Assembly: GCF_002364335.1 (NCBI RefSeq)
Contig: NZ_DEXW01000037.1
Location: 111,017 to 174,984, forward strand
DNA: 63,968 nucleotides
Direction: 5' to 3'
Origin: Winogradskyella sp. UBA3174
Lineage (GTDB): Bacteria; Bacteroidota; Bacteroidia; Flavobacteriales; Flavobacteriaceae
The notes under the pieces were generated by a model that had not been told where the DNA came from, did not search any database, and saw only the letters and a list, made by a program, of their open reading frames with translations. Both the position numbers and the translations under genes were made by a program. Of this stretch, positions 50,789-60,215 are shown in pieces (the first letter of the stretch is position 1; the number at the start of each line of letters is the position of its first letter).

Positions 50789-52963
50789 CTAATTCTTAAC
50801 GTTTGCTACTTTATTCTTTATAGCATAAGTCATTTTTAAATCATTAAGCACGTTTAATGCTTCTTCTATATAAACGTCTCTAGCTAAACTCTGATGCCAC
50901 CTGTTTCGCTTTTCTTTTAATATTGAGTCTTTCTCCATTAAACTCATCTCATATGGTAATGAATTAAATGATAAATCTGTTTTATACTGCGATAGTTTGG
51001 CAAAACGTTTTGCTTCCTCTTCTATAATCCCCATTTCTTTCTTATAGTCATCATAATTTAATGAGTGTATTTCTCGGTCTCTTATTTTCTTAACCCATTG
51101 TGCATTGGCATCAATTAATTTTAACTGTTCATTTGCAGCCATTCTTGCTTTACTTTTACTTATTGTAGTTTCATAATCAAAATAATTACTCCAAAGGTCG
51201 TAATCTACTGCACCTATTTTATCCCATGGTAATGGATTTTCTTGATCCTTCTCTCCTATATTAATATAACTATAGCGGTCTGGAACTACAACATCACTCT
51301 TTACACCTTCAAGCTGTGTAGAACCTCCATTGATTCTATAAAATTTTTGAGTTGTAAATTTTAGTGCTCCCATGTCACCATTAGAGTTGTTACGTACCAT
51401 TCGGTTTAAATCTAATACATTTTGAACTGTACCTTTTCCGTAAGTCTGTTTACTACCAATAACAATAGCTCTTTTATAATCTTGCATTGCAGCTGCTAAT
51501 ATTTCTGAAGCTGATGCTGATAATTCGTTTACCATAATAACTAATGGTCCATCCCAGATAATAGATTTATCCTTATCGCTTAATATCTCTTTTGGCTCTC
51601 CTGTAGTTTTTACCTGTACAACTGGACCTTCTTCTATAAACAAGCCAACAATATCAACTACAGTTTGAAGTGACCCACCTCCATTATTTCTTAGATCTAG
51701 CACTAAGCCTTGCATCCCTTGCTCTTTAAGACGGATAATCTCTTGCTTAATGTCTGATGCAGCATTTCGCTTGTCATAATCTTGAAAGTTGATATAAAAC
51801 TTAGGTAAATTAATTACACCAAATATTTTACCATCTTTTTCTACTGTAGATGATTTTGCATACGTTTCTTCTAACTCAACGATATCTCTTTTAATAGAAA
51901 TGTCTTCTATTGTGCCATCTACCTTTTTGAGCGTTAATGTAACAACTGTACCTTTTGGTCCTTTTATAAATTTAATGGCATCATCTAAACGCATACCAAC
52001 AATACTTATACCTTCTTTTTCATCTTGTTGTCTAACTTTAAGAATCTGATCACCAACTTCTAATTCATTAGCTCTCCATGCTGGTCCACCACTAATAATT
52101 TCATTGACCATTACACCATCTCTTTTCTTTTGCAAACGCGCACCAATACCCTCGAAATTACCAGACATAGCTACATCAAAACGGTCTTTATCTTCTGGCG
52201 CAAAATAGAATGTATGCGGATCAAACTCTTCTACAATAGCATTAATATAAACTGCAAACCAATCTTTACGTTGTCTATCATTAATAAAATCGTATAAATC
52301 ATCTAGAGACTCTTTTGTCTCAGTTCTAGCTTCTAATTCTATTTCTTTTAAAGATTTTTTATCTTTAGTTTTTGGTTTCTCATTGATTTCAGAAAAAGCT
52401 TTTTCAGGGAGGCCTTTAGTTTCTATAGCTGAATCGCGTTCTTCAATAACATCGTCATAATTATCAATAGTAGAAAATTTAAGTTGCTGTCTCCAGCGGT
52501 CCTTCATTTCGCGCTTATTCTTTACATAAGTCAGCTTTTCATAATCTGACGAATACTCTTCCTTCTTAGAAAAATCGAATGGCTTTTGTAAAATCTCAGT
52601 ATATAATTTCCTTGACTCTTCGATACGTTGCAGCAAGCGCTCGTGTGTGATATTAAAAAACGATACGTCATAAGACTTTAGCTGATCATCTATTTTATCC
52701 TTGTAAGCCTCAAATTCCTTTATGTCCGATGCATAAAAATAACGCTTAAATGGATCTAACTGATCTAAAAAGTCACCAAAAACATTGGCAGAAAAGTCAT
52801 CGTTTATTTCTTGTGGATCAAAGTGCCCTTGATCTAAAACATAAGTAATTAACTGAATTAACAACTTGTCTTTATCTGGATCATTAAATGTTTTACTAGT
52901 AAAACTACATGATGCAAATGCTATTAATAATGCTAATAATAAAAACTTATAATTCCCTCTCAT
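50789..52963 (-). CDS. prc: Carboxy-terminal processing (tail-specific) protease, S41A
   Basis: The 724-residue protein has a lipoprotein-like signal (LLIAFASC, Cys19), so it is probably anchored in a membrane and acts in the periplasm. It has an N-terminal helical domain, a PDZ domain (about 245-330; IGARLQKKRDGVMVNEI), and the S41 core: LRNNGGGSLQTVVDIVGLF, VNELSASASEILAAAMQD (nucleophile Ser) and GSKQTYGKGTVQ (catalytic Lys). A C-terminal DUF3340-like region of about 130 residues follows. It fits the E. coli Prc type that trims lipoproteins and cell-wall enzymes. Confidence 0.95.
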   Translation of the reverse strand: MRGNYKFLLLALLIAFASCSFTSKTFNDPDKDKLLIQLITYVLDQGHFDPQEINDDFSANVFGDFLDQLDPFKRYFYASDIKEFEAYKDKIDDQLKSYDVSFFNITHERLLQRIEESRKLYTEILQKPFDFSKKEEYSSDYEKLTYVKNKREMKDRWRQQLKFSTIDNYDDVIEERDSAIETKGLPEKAFSEINEKPKTKDKKSLKEIELEARTETKESLDDLYDFINDRQRKDWFAVYINAIVEEFDPHTFYFAPEDKDRFDVAMSGNFEGIGARLQKKRDGVMVNEIISGGPAWRANELEVGDQILKVRQQDEKEGISIVGMRLDDAIKFIKGPKGTVVTLTLKKVDGTIEDISIKRDIVELEETYAKSSTVEKDGKIFGVINLPKFYINFQDYDKRNAASDIKQEIIRLKEQGMQGLVLDLRNNGGGSLQTVVDIVGLFIEEGPVVQVKTTGEPKEILSDKDKSIIWDGPLVIMVNELSASASEILAAAMQDYKRAIVIGSKQTYGKGTVQNVLDLNRMVRNNSNGDMGALKFTTQKFYRINGGSTQLEGVKSDVVVPDRYSYINIGEKDQENPLPWDKIGAVDYDLWSNYFDYETTISKSKARMAANEQLKLIDANAQWVKKIRDREIHSLNYDDYKKEMGIIEEEAKRFAKLSQYKTDLSFNSLPYEMSLMEKDSILKEKRNRWHQSLARDVYIEEALNVLNDLKMTYAIKNKVANVKN

Positions 52964-53121
52964 ATGATTTATATTTTAAGTAGGTTTCAATATTTCACTA
53001 AAATAGGAGAAAAAACCATGCCATAAAAAATCAAGACACTAATTTTTTGTTAAAGGGTCATAATACACACTATTCTTATGCTTTTTAGTATTTTTACATC
53101 AACTTTAATGCTTTATTACAT

Positions 53122-53892
53122 ATGTCTAAACGCCCTTTGATTTTAGTAACTAATGATGACGGAATTACAGCGCCAGGTATTAGAAAATTAATTTCTGTTA
53201 TGAATACCATTGGAGACGTGGTTGTGGTAGCTCCAGACAGTCCACAAAGTGCTATGGGACATGCCATAACTATAAATTCCACATTACACATTGAAAAGGT
53301 TACTATTGATGGTAAACAACCTGAATATAGTTGTTCTGGCACACCTGCAGATTGTGTAAAACTAGCAGTTAATGAAATTTTAGATAGACGGCCAGACATT
53401 TGTGTTTCAGGCATTAATCATGGTTCAAACTCTTCTATAAATGTAATATATTCTGGCACAATGAGTGCTGCATTAGAAGCAGGTATTGAAGGGATTCCTG
53501 CAATTGGATTTTCGTTATTAGATTACAACTGGAATGCTAATTTTGAACATTGTGGTTCATTTATAGAAACTATAACTAAACAAGTTTTAGAACACGGATT
53601 ACCTGATGGAGTTGTATTGAATGTAAACTTACCTAATCTAGAAAAAGTGGCTATTAAAGGTATCAAAGTGTGCAGACAAGCAAGAGCCAATTGGAAAGAA
53701 GAATTTGATAAGCGCACTAACCCAATGGGGCGTGTTTATTATTGGTTAACTGGAAAGTTTGTTAATATGGATAATGGTGAAGACACAGATGAATGGGCTT
53801 TAGAAAATGGCTATGTCTCTGTTGTACCTGTTCAGTTTGATTTAACTGCACATCACGCCATTCAGACTATAAATACATGGGACTTAAAATAA
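53122..53892 (+). CDS. surE: 5'/3'-nucleotidase SurE
   Basis: The 256-residue metal-dependent phosphatase acts on nucleoside monophosphates. Family motifs are LVTNDDGITAPGI (the two metal-binding Asp), VVAPDSPQSAMGHAIT (including Ser), SCSGTPADCVKLA and SGINHGSNSSINVIYSGTMS. Its length matches the family. It starts the plus-strand group surE, small membrane protein, lpxB, NlpC/P60, comEC; surE next to lpxB is a common flavobacterial pairing. No promoter of the consensus type was found in the 158-base divergent gap. Confidence 0.96.
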   Translation: MSKRPLILVTNDDGITAPGIRKLISVMNTIGDVVVVAPDSPQSAMGHAITINSTLHIEKVTIDGKQPEYSCSGTPADCVKLAVNEILDRRPDICVSGINHGSNSSINVIYSGTMSAALEAGIEGIPAIGFSLLDYNWNANFEHCGSFIETITKQVLEHGLPDGVVLNVNLPNLEKVAIKGIKVCRQARANWKEEFDKRTNPMGRVYYWLTGKFVNMDNGEDTDEWALENGYVSVVPVQFDLTAHHAIQTINTWDLK

Positions 53893-53912
53893 ATACATGT
53901 TTCACTAAATAA

Positions 53913-53932
53913 GATTTCCGATTTTGCGGAAA
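53913..53932 (+). repeat. Palindromic element copy 4 (divergent, before 53939)
   Basis: GATTTCCGATTTTGCGGAAA: stem TTTCCG/CGGAAA with a 6-nt loop. It is a diverged relative of the three others, with the same orientation, the same overall size, and ends 6 nt before the next ATG. Confidence 0.55.
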
Positions 53933-53938
53933 ACAAAT

Positions 53939-54223
53939 ATGAAAAAAGAAATTTTAATCGGTTTTGGAGTGGGGCTTATTGCTACTTTATTTGGTTTAGT
54001 TTTTGCCATTCAGATATTTGGTAAATCTGATGATTGGGGAGTTGTTATTAAGCAAGCTATTGAAGAAGATTTTTTAACGAAACTCATGAGTATTGGAGCA
54101 CTTCTTAATCTAAGCGCTTTTTTTCTATTTTTAAAGAAGAATCAAGATCACAGAGCAAAAGGTGTATTAATAGCAACTATACTTGTGCTTATCTCAACTA
54201 TGATAATTAAATTCATGAATTAA
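53939..54223 (+). CDS. Hypothetical membrane protein (small, conserved-looking)
   Basis: A 94-residue protein with three likely spans: ILIGFGVGLIATLFGLVFAI (about 4-23), LMSIGALLNLSAFFLFL (about 51-67) and GVLIATILVLISTMIIKF (about 76-93). No family is recognised. The start at 53939 is preferred because the in-frame TTG at 53924 lies in the palindromic element. Its stop overlaps the lpxB start by one base (TAATG), so it is translationally linked to lpxB, and by position it may serve the envelope. Confidence 0.7.
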   Translation: MKKEILIGFGVGLIATLFGLVFAIQIFGKSDDWGVVIKQAIEEDFLTKLMSIGALLNLSAFFLFLKKNQDHRAKGVLIATILVLISTMIIKFMN

Positions 54224-55332
54224 TGAAATATTACATCATTGCTGGCGAAGCTTCAGGAGATTTACATGGTTCTAACTTAATGAAAGCCTTATTAAAACAA
54301 GATGATAAAGCTGATATTAGATTTTGGGGAGGGGACTTAATGCAATCTATTGGAGGGGACTTAGTAATGCACTACAAAGAGCGGCAATTTATGGGTTTTG
54401 CTGAAGTTATTTTTAACCTCAGAAAAATATTAGGGCTTATAAAATTCTGTAAAAGCGATATTGAAAAATTTCAACCAGATGTTATTATTTTTATTGATAA
54501 TTCCGGATTTAATCTTCGCATAGCCAAATGGGCAAAAGAACTTAATTACAAAACGCATTATTATATTTCTCCACAAGTTTGGGCCTCTAGAGCTAATCGT
54601 GTAGATAAAATTAAACGTTATGTTGATGCTATGTACTGTATTCTTCCGTTTGAAAAAGCTTTTTATGACACATACGACTATGACGTTAATTTTGTTGGAC
54701 ACCCACTTATTGATGCTATAGCAGATAGACCACAGATAGATTTAAAATCATTCAGAAAAGAACATCAACTTAGCGATAAACCAATAATTGCATTATTACC
54801 TGGAAGCCGAAAGCAAGAAATAACAAAAATGCTTGGTATTATGCTGAGCTTAGTAAATAGCTTTAAGGATTATCAGTTTGTAATTGCGGGAGCTCCTAGT
54901 CAGGATTATGATTTTTACAAAAGTTTTATAAAACAAGACAATGTCTCGTTCATTTCTAATAAAACATACGATCTTTTAACTATTTCTACAGCAGCTTTAG
55001 TCACTTCTGGAACTGCAACTTTAGAAACAGCTCTGTTTAAAGTACCTCAAGTAGTCTGTTATAAAGCAAATGCAATATCTTATCAAATTGCAAAACGTAT
55101 TATTACTTTGAAATATATTTCATTGGTCAACCTAATAATGGACCGCGAGGTAGTGACAGAGTTAATTCAAGGAGATTTAAATAAAAAACGTTTAAAAAAA
55201 GAATTAACTGCCATTTTACAAACCGAAAAACGCGAACAGTTATTTTTAGATTATTATGATTTAGAACTAAAGCTTGGCGGAAGAGGGGCAAGTGAAAAAA
55301 CTGCTGAGTTAATTTTTAATGCTATCTCATAA
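54223..55332 (+). CDS. lpxB: Lipid-A-disaccharide synthase
   Basis: The 369-residue peripheral membrane glycosyltransferase (GT19) joins UDP-2,3-diacylglucosamine and lipid X in lipid A synthesis. Motifs are YYIIAGEASGDLHGSNLMKA, FMGFAEVIFNLRKIL, FIDNSGFNLRIAKWAK, YYISPQVWASRANRV, IALLPGSRKQEI and VTSGTATLETALFKVPQVVC. All conserved positions of the family appear intact. It overlaps the upstream membrane-protein gene by one base and is followed by an NlpC/P60 gene after two bases. Confidence 0.97.
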   Translation: MKYYIIAGEASGDLHGSNLMKALLKQDDKADIRFWGGDLMQSIGGDLVMHYKERQFMGFAEVIFNLRKILGLIKFCKSDIEKFQPDVIIFIDNSGFNLRIAKWAKELNYKTHYYISPQVWASRANRVDKIKRYVDAMYCILPFEKAFYDTYDYDVNFVGHPLIDAIADRPQIDLKSFRKEHQLSDKPIIALLPGSRKQEITKMLGIMLSLVNSFKDYQFVIAGAPSQDYDFYKSFIKQDNVSFISNKTYDLLTISTAALVTSGTATLETALFKVPQVVCYKANAISYQIAKRIITLKYISLVNLIMDREVVTELIQGDLNKKRLKKELTAILQTEKREQLFLDYYDLELKLGGRGASEKTAELIFNAIS

Positions 55333-55333
55333 T

Positions 55334-55843
55334 ATGAAAAAAATATTACCTTTTATTTTAATCATTCTTTTTCTAAGCAGCTGTAAAGCAAAGAAATCGT
55401 ACACCAGCAAAAAAACACAAACACATACTGTAAAAGTAAAAACAACTGCCAAAGCTTCTAATAAAGCCACAAGTATTGTAAAATATGCCAAAACATTTAA
55501 CGGCACACGCTACAAATACGGAGGAACAACCAAACGTGGTATGGATTGCTCTGGTCTTATCTATACAAGTTTTAACAAACATAATATCAGTCTTCCTAGA
55601 ACGACCTCTGGATTGAAAAGCACTGGGTCTTGGATAGATCTTAAAGAAGTAAATATTGGAGATTTAGTCTTTTTTGCGACTAAAAAAAATAGTAGAAAGG
55701 TTAATCATGTCGGAATTGTTTCAAACATAAGTAAAGGTGATGTAGAATTTATACATGCATCGTCGAGTAGAGGTGTTATGATTTCTTCGATAACAGAAAA
55801 GTATTGGTATTTTGCTTTTGTACAAGCTAGACGTATTTTGTAA
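55334..55843 (+). CDS. NlpC/P60 family lipoprotein (peptidoglycan hydrolase)
   Basis: The 169-residue protein has a lipoprotein signal (MKKILPFILIILFLSSC, Cys17), a Lys/Thr-rich linker, and an NlpC/P60 domain (about 50-168). The catalytic Cys is in GMDCSGLIYTSF, the first His in VNHVGIVSNI and the third residue in FIHASSSRG. It should cleave stem-peptide bonds in the periplasm. The start at 55334 is the first ATG that gives a lipoprotein signal; in-frame codons upstream are inside lpxB. Confidence 0.92.
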   Translation: MKKILPFILIILFLSSCKAKKSYTSKKTQTHTVKVKTTAKASNKATSIVKYAKTFNGTRYKYGGTTKRGMDCSGLIYTSFNKHNISLPRTTSGLKSTGSWIDLKEVNIGDLVFFATKKNSRKVNHVGIVSNISKGDVEFIHASSSRGVMISSITEKYWYFAFVQARRIL

Positions 55844-55849
55844 TACTTT

Positions 55850-57903
55850 TTATATATTAGTAACTGATTCTTATGAAGTTACTAAATTTCTCTTTAATAA
55901 AATTAACAATTTGCTTAATTGCTGGTATTGTTTTAGCACACTATGCTAAGCCAGATTACAAACTGCCTTTATATTTAACTCTTGGATTAGTAATTCTTAT
56001 TGGTATCTATTGGGTATTCTTAAAATCTAAAATAGATAGACTTCCGCTATTTGGAATACTATCTTGCTTATCTATGATGGGTATTGGAATGATCTCTTAT
56101 ACTACTCAAAATGAAAAAATACAAGTTAATCATTATACAAATCTAAATTCCTTAGAAAATTTTAATACTATAACTTTCAAAATTAAAGAGCGTTTAAAAC
56201 CTGATAATTACAACTATAAGTACATTGTTTCAACAAGTTCTATTAATGGTAAAACTGCGTCTGGCAAATTATTAATTAATATCAGGAAAGACAGTTTGAA
56301 CACAGCTTTATCTGTGGATGATATACTATTTACTTCTGCGCAAGTACAGAAAATTCAGAAACCTTTAAATCCACATCAATTTGACTATAGTGCCTATCTA
56401 GAATTAAAACAGGTTTATAATCAACTGTATTTAGAGTCTGATGAATTAATGACGGTCTCAAATTCAAAAACTACAATTTATGGTTTTGCAGATCAATTAA
56501 GAACCACTATTAACTCAAAACTTATAGAAGCAGGATTTAAAGATGAAGCGCTTAGTATTATGAATGCGCTACTACTAGGTCAGCGCCAAACTATTGATAA
56601 AACAACCTATACTAATTATGTGAATTCGGGGACCATTCATATTTTAGCTATTTCAGGACTTCATGTTGGTATTTTATTATGGATTCTCAATTTTATTTTT
56701 AAGCCACTACTCTATCTTAAATATGGTAATTATATAAGACCTATCGTTTTAATTACTATTCTTTGGTCTTTTGCTATAATTGCAGGGTTATCACCCTCTG
56801 TTACTAGAGCAGTAACCATGTTTAGTATTATTAGTATTGCGATGCACTTAAAACGACCGACTAATATTTATAACACTCTAGTAATTTCAGCATTTTTCAT
56901 TTTATTGGTTAAACCTACTTTTTTGTTCGAAGTCGGTTTTCAAATGAGTTATCTCGCAGTTTTAGGCATTGTGAGTGTGCAACCGATACTTTATAAATTA
57001 TGGAAACCAAGGTATTTAGTAACCGATAAATTGTGGCAAGTCTTTACAGTGACTCTTGCAGCACAAGCAGGAGTTGTACCTATTAGTCTGTTTTATTTTC
57101 ATCAATTCCCTGGCTTGTTCTTCATTTCAAACATTGTTGTAATTCCTTTTTTAGGTTTAATTCTAGGGTTTGGATTATTAGTTATCGCTCTGGCACTTAT
57201 GAATATGTTACATGATTTTATAGTAATTGCTTACAGTTTTATTATTGATAGTTTAAATGCGTTTATTGCTTGGGTAGCTCAATTTGAAGATTTTTTATTT
57301 AGAGACATTCCGTTTACAATACTTCAGGTCATTTGTTCATATTTGATAATTGTTGCTTTGATACAAGTTTACAAATTCAGGAATTTTAAATGGATTGCTT
57401 TTAGCTTGATTGCAATTATTTCTTTTCAAAGTATTTCGTTTTACAACAGATATAAAGTACAAGATGATGCTTTTGTTGTTTTTAATAAAAGCAGATATTC
57501 AATGATTGGTCAAAAAAACAAGGACCAATTTATGGTGCATCATAATTTAGGTACGTCAAAACAAAAAGGAGATAACGTTATAAAGAATTTTAAAGTTGGT
57601 GAGACGATAGATTCTGTTAGAACAGACAGTTTACAGTCAATTTATCAATTTAAAAAAAAATCTATTTTAGTCATTGATAGTTTAGGGGTTTACAAAGGAT
57701 TAAGTTTTAAACCCAATTATATTATACTTAGAAACTCGCCAAAACTAAACCTTAACCGTATGATTGATAGCTTACAACCCGAGCTAATTATTGCAGATGC
57801 CAGCAATTACAAGTCTTATGTTAAACGTTGGAAAGCTACATGCACGCATAAAAAAATCCCTTTTCATCAAACCAACGAAAAGGGAGCCTATATTATAAAC
57901 TAA
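55850..57903 (+). CDS. comEC: ComEC/Rec2 family DNA-uptake channel protein without the beta-lactamase domain
   Basis: The 676-residue product starts with ATG at 55873 (the interval given includes a 23-base leader). The N-terminal part has spans and a DUF4131 OB-like domain (about 20-190), followed by the competence channel domain: LLGQRQTIDKTTYTNYVNSG, HILAISGLHVGILLWIL, GLSPSVTRAVTMF and FEVGFQMSYLAVLGI. After the last span the C-terminal 170 residues do not contain the HxHxDH motif of the metallo-beta-lactamase domain found in full-length ComEC. It probably transports single-stranded DNA across the inner membrane during transformation. Its 3' end carries the antisense terminator of the thioredoxin gene. 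Confidence 0.85.
57850..57885 (-). terminator. Terminator of the thioredoxin gene, inside comEC antisense
   Basis: TCCCTTTTC (57857-57865) pairs perfectly with GAAAAGGGA (57877-57885); on the minus strand the stem is followed by seven T residues (57856-57850). The whole structure lies within the last codons of comEC on the other strand. Confidence 0.8.
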
Positions 57904-57914
57904 TTTTATTTGCT

Positions 57915-58481
57915 TTACTGTTTAAATGAAGGCTTAAAGGCTTTAAAATATTCATTGAATTTTTCTTGGGTATCCATGCCTATATGCTCATCTGCTTTAA
58001 ACATTTTTAGGTACAATTCTAACTGCTGTGGTTTTAAGTAACCTGTTATTGGCGTTATATAATTTGCCTCTTCATCAAAAAACACCATTGTAGGATATGC
58101 ACTAACTTTCAAATAGTTTGCAAACTCATGCGCGCTATTTCTTCTGTTTGCTTTTGCAGGATCGTAATTTGGGTTTCCAAATGTCTTGTCTTTAAAAGTG
58201 ACAGATGCATTGCCTTCTCCATTAAATTTTACAGCATAATAGTTTTTATTCATGTACTCAACAACGTCTGGATTCTGAAATGTATTCTTATCTAGCATCT
58301 TACAAGGACCACACCAATTGGTATAAACATCCATCATAATTTTTCTTGGCTCCTTTTTCTGAAGCGCAATAGCTTCTTCTATAGTTATCCAGTTAATCTT
58401 ATCTGCTGTGTTGGTATCTTTTGATATTGGCTTAAACGATGTTAATAGTGCCAAAACCATTATAAATAATATATTTCTCAT
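57915..58481 (-). CDS. Periplasmic thioredoxin-family protein
   Basis: The 188-residue protein has a signal peptide (ILFIMVLALLTSFKP), so it is exported. The thioredoxin fold contains the redox motif WCGPCK in DVYTNWCGPCKML (about residues 56-61), the cis-Pro in VSAYPTMVFFDEEANYI, and the MDVYTNWCG lead-in found in DUF255/thioredoxin-like Bacteroidota proteins. It probably reduces or isomerises periplasmic disulfides; the partner is unknown. The converging comEC gene ends 11 bases away, and its transcript ends in a hairpin inside comEC. Confidence 0.9.
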   Translation of the reverse strand: MRNILFIMVLALLTSFKPISKDTNTADKINWITIEEAIALQKKEPRKIMMDVYTNWCGPCKMLDKNTFQNPDVVEYMNKNYYAVKFNGEGNASVTFKDKTFGNPNYDPAKANRRNSAHEFANYLKVSAYPTMVFFDEEANYITPITGYLKPQQLELYLKMFKADEHIGMDTQEKFNEYFKAFKPSFKQ

Positions 58482-58516
58482 ATTTATCTTTGTTGCAATT
58501 CTTATGCCGAACTTAC

Positions 58517-58546
58517 AAAAAAATGCTCCTGAAGAGGAGCATTTTT
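58517..58546. terminator. Bidirectional terminator downstream of the POT gene
   Basis: AAAAATGCTCCT-type arm (58519-58530) pairs with AGGAGCATTTTT (58535-58546) around GAAG. It ends the peptidase/transporter transcript (minus strand), with a T run on both strands. Confidence 0.85.
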
Positions 58547-58569
58547 AATTTATTTTAACGGTTTTAGAA

Positions 58570-60162
58570 CTATCTTATACCGTGCATCATTCTAATTAAT
58601 GTTTTGTTTAAAATTAACATTACAATACCTGCAGCCACAGGAATAGCAGTAAAAATTAAAAAGAATACACTCATACCATATTCCTCTACTATTGGGTCTA
58701 TATAACTACCTGTTAAACCAGCCGCAAAATTAGCAATGAAATTAGCAACGAACCAGATACCGAACATCATACCCACTAATTTTATTGGTGCTAATTTACT
58801 TACATAAGATAAACCAACAGGTGATACACATAGTTCACCAAGGGTATGGAATAAATAAGCAAATACTAAAAACAACATGCTTACAGAAGCTGTTTTAGCT
58901 CCTAACGGAATCCCCATAGAGCCATAAGCTAAAATCCCAAAACCGAGACCAAGCAGCATTAAACCAATTGCAAATTTAACTGGTCCTGAAGGATTGTATT
59001 TACTTTCCCATACTTTAGAAAATAAAGGTGCGAAGGCTATAATAAAAAATGAATTTAAAATTCCAAACCAAGACGCTTTTACTTCAGCAACTTCAGCATT
59101 AAATTCTTTATTTAACATCCAAATTACAATTCCCCATATAATAACGAAACTTGTCCCTAGAAGGATATTTGATAATGCAAACTTCTTATATGTTTGTTTG
59201 AATAACATAATTAGTACCCAAGTTATAATTAACATTGGAACAACGGTTAGGATCGTATTAAATATCTTAAATGTTGTAGCTCCGTCACCGACTAATACTC
59301 TGTCTGTATAATCTGCTGCAAAGATGGTCATAGAACCACCTGCTTGTTCAAACGCCCACCAAAAGAATATTGTAAAGAATGAAAACACACCTATTACTTT
59401 TAGCCTATCAGCAGTAATTTTTGATTCTGAAGCTTGATCTGCAACTTCCTCAAGTACATCTTTTGTTTCTTCGACTGAGTCCTCTATAATATCGTCAAAA
59501 TCTTCTAAATTTTTAGGCGAAAGACCAATCTTTCCAAAGATTTTTTGAGCAAAATAGAATTGTAACATACCAAAAAACATGAAAATTCCAGCTAAACCAA
59601 AACCATAATGCCAGCCTACTGATTCACCAATATAACCACATAATAAAATACCCAAAAAGGCACCAGCATTAATACCCATATAAAAAATAGTATAACCAGC
59701 ATCTTTCTCTTTTCCTTGTGATTTATAAAGTTGACCAACCATTGATGAAATATTCGGCTTAAATAAGCCATTTCCAACAATTAATAGACCTAATCCTATA
59801 TAGAAAAACATATCTGCAGTAACTTCTAATGCCATTGAAGCATGACCTAAAGTCATTAAAAAAGCTCCAATAACTACAGCATTTCTATAGCCTGTAAACT
59901 TATCCGCAATAAAACCACCAATAATGGGTGTGATATATACTAATCCTGTATACCAACCATAAAGTAAAAGTGCCTCTGAACGTTCCCAGCCCCAACCACC
60001 ATCACCAAGGATAGCAGCTGTTAAGAAGAGCACTAATAATGCTCGCATTCCATAATAAGAAAAACGTTCCCACATTTCTGTGAAGAACAATACAAACAAA
60101 CCAGCCGGATGTCCTAAAACAGTTTTTTGGTTCTCTGCTGAACCTCCAAATTTAAATTCCAT
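58570..60162 (-). CDS. Proton-dependent oligopeptide transporter (POT/PTR2)
   Basis: The 530-residue MFS protein of the POT family takes up di- and tripeptides. The diagnostic signature is FTEMWERFSYYGMRALLVLF (about residues 29-48), which includes the ExxER motif; further landmarks are GGFIADKFTGYRNAVVIGAF, GNGLFKPNISSMVGQLY and FFWWAFEQAGGSMTIFA. About 14 spans are visible. An acidic cytoplasmic segment near 220-245 (DDIIEDSVEETKDVLEEVAD) is an insertion relative to short family members. It follows the DPP-IV-like peptidase by 53 bases and likely imports the peptides released by it. Confidence 0.95.
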   Translation of the reverse strand: MEFKFGGSAENQKTVLGHPAGLFVLFFTEMWERFSYYGMRALLVLFLTAAILGDGGWGWERSEALLLYGWYTGLVYITPIIGGFIADKFTGYRNAVVIGAFLMTLGHASMALEVTADMFFYIGLGLLIVGNGLFKPNISSMVGQLYKSQGKEKDAGYTIFYMGINAGAFLGILLCGYIGESVGWHYGFGLAGIFMFFGMLQFYFAQKIFGKIGLSPKNLEDFDDIIEDSVEETKDVLEEVADQASESKITADRLKVIGVFSFFTIFFWWAFEQAGGSMTIFAADYTDRVLVGDGATTFKIFNTILTVVPMLIITWVLIMLFKQTYKKFALSNILLGTSFVIIWGIVIWMLNKEFNAEVAEVKASWFGILNSFFIIAFAPLFSKVWESKYNPSGPVKFAIGLMLLGLGFGILAYGSMGIPLGAKTASVSMLFLVFAYLFHTLGELCVSPVGLSYVSKLAPIKLVGMMFGIWFVANFIANFAAGLTGSYIDPIVEEYGMSVFFLIFTAIPVAAGIVMLILNKTLIRMMHGIR

Positions 60163-60215
60163 ATATAATTATATTAGTTAGTATTAATAGTTAGTTTAAA
60201 CTTAGACAAACCCTA

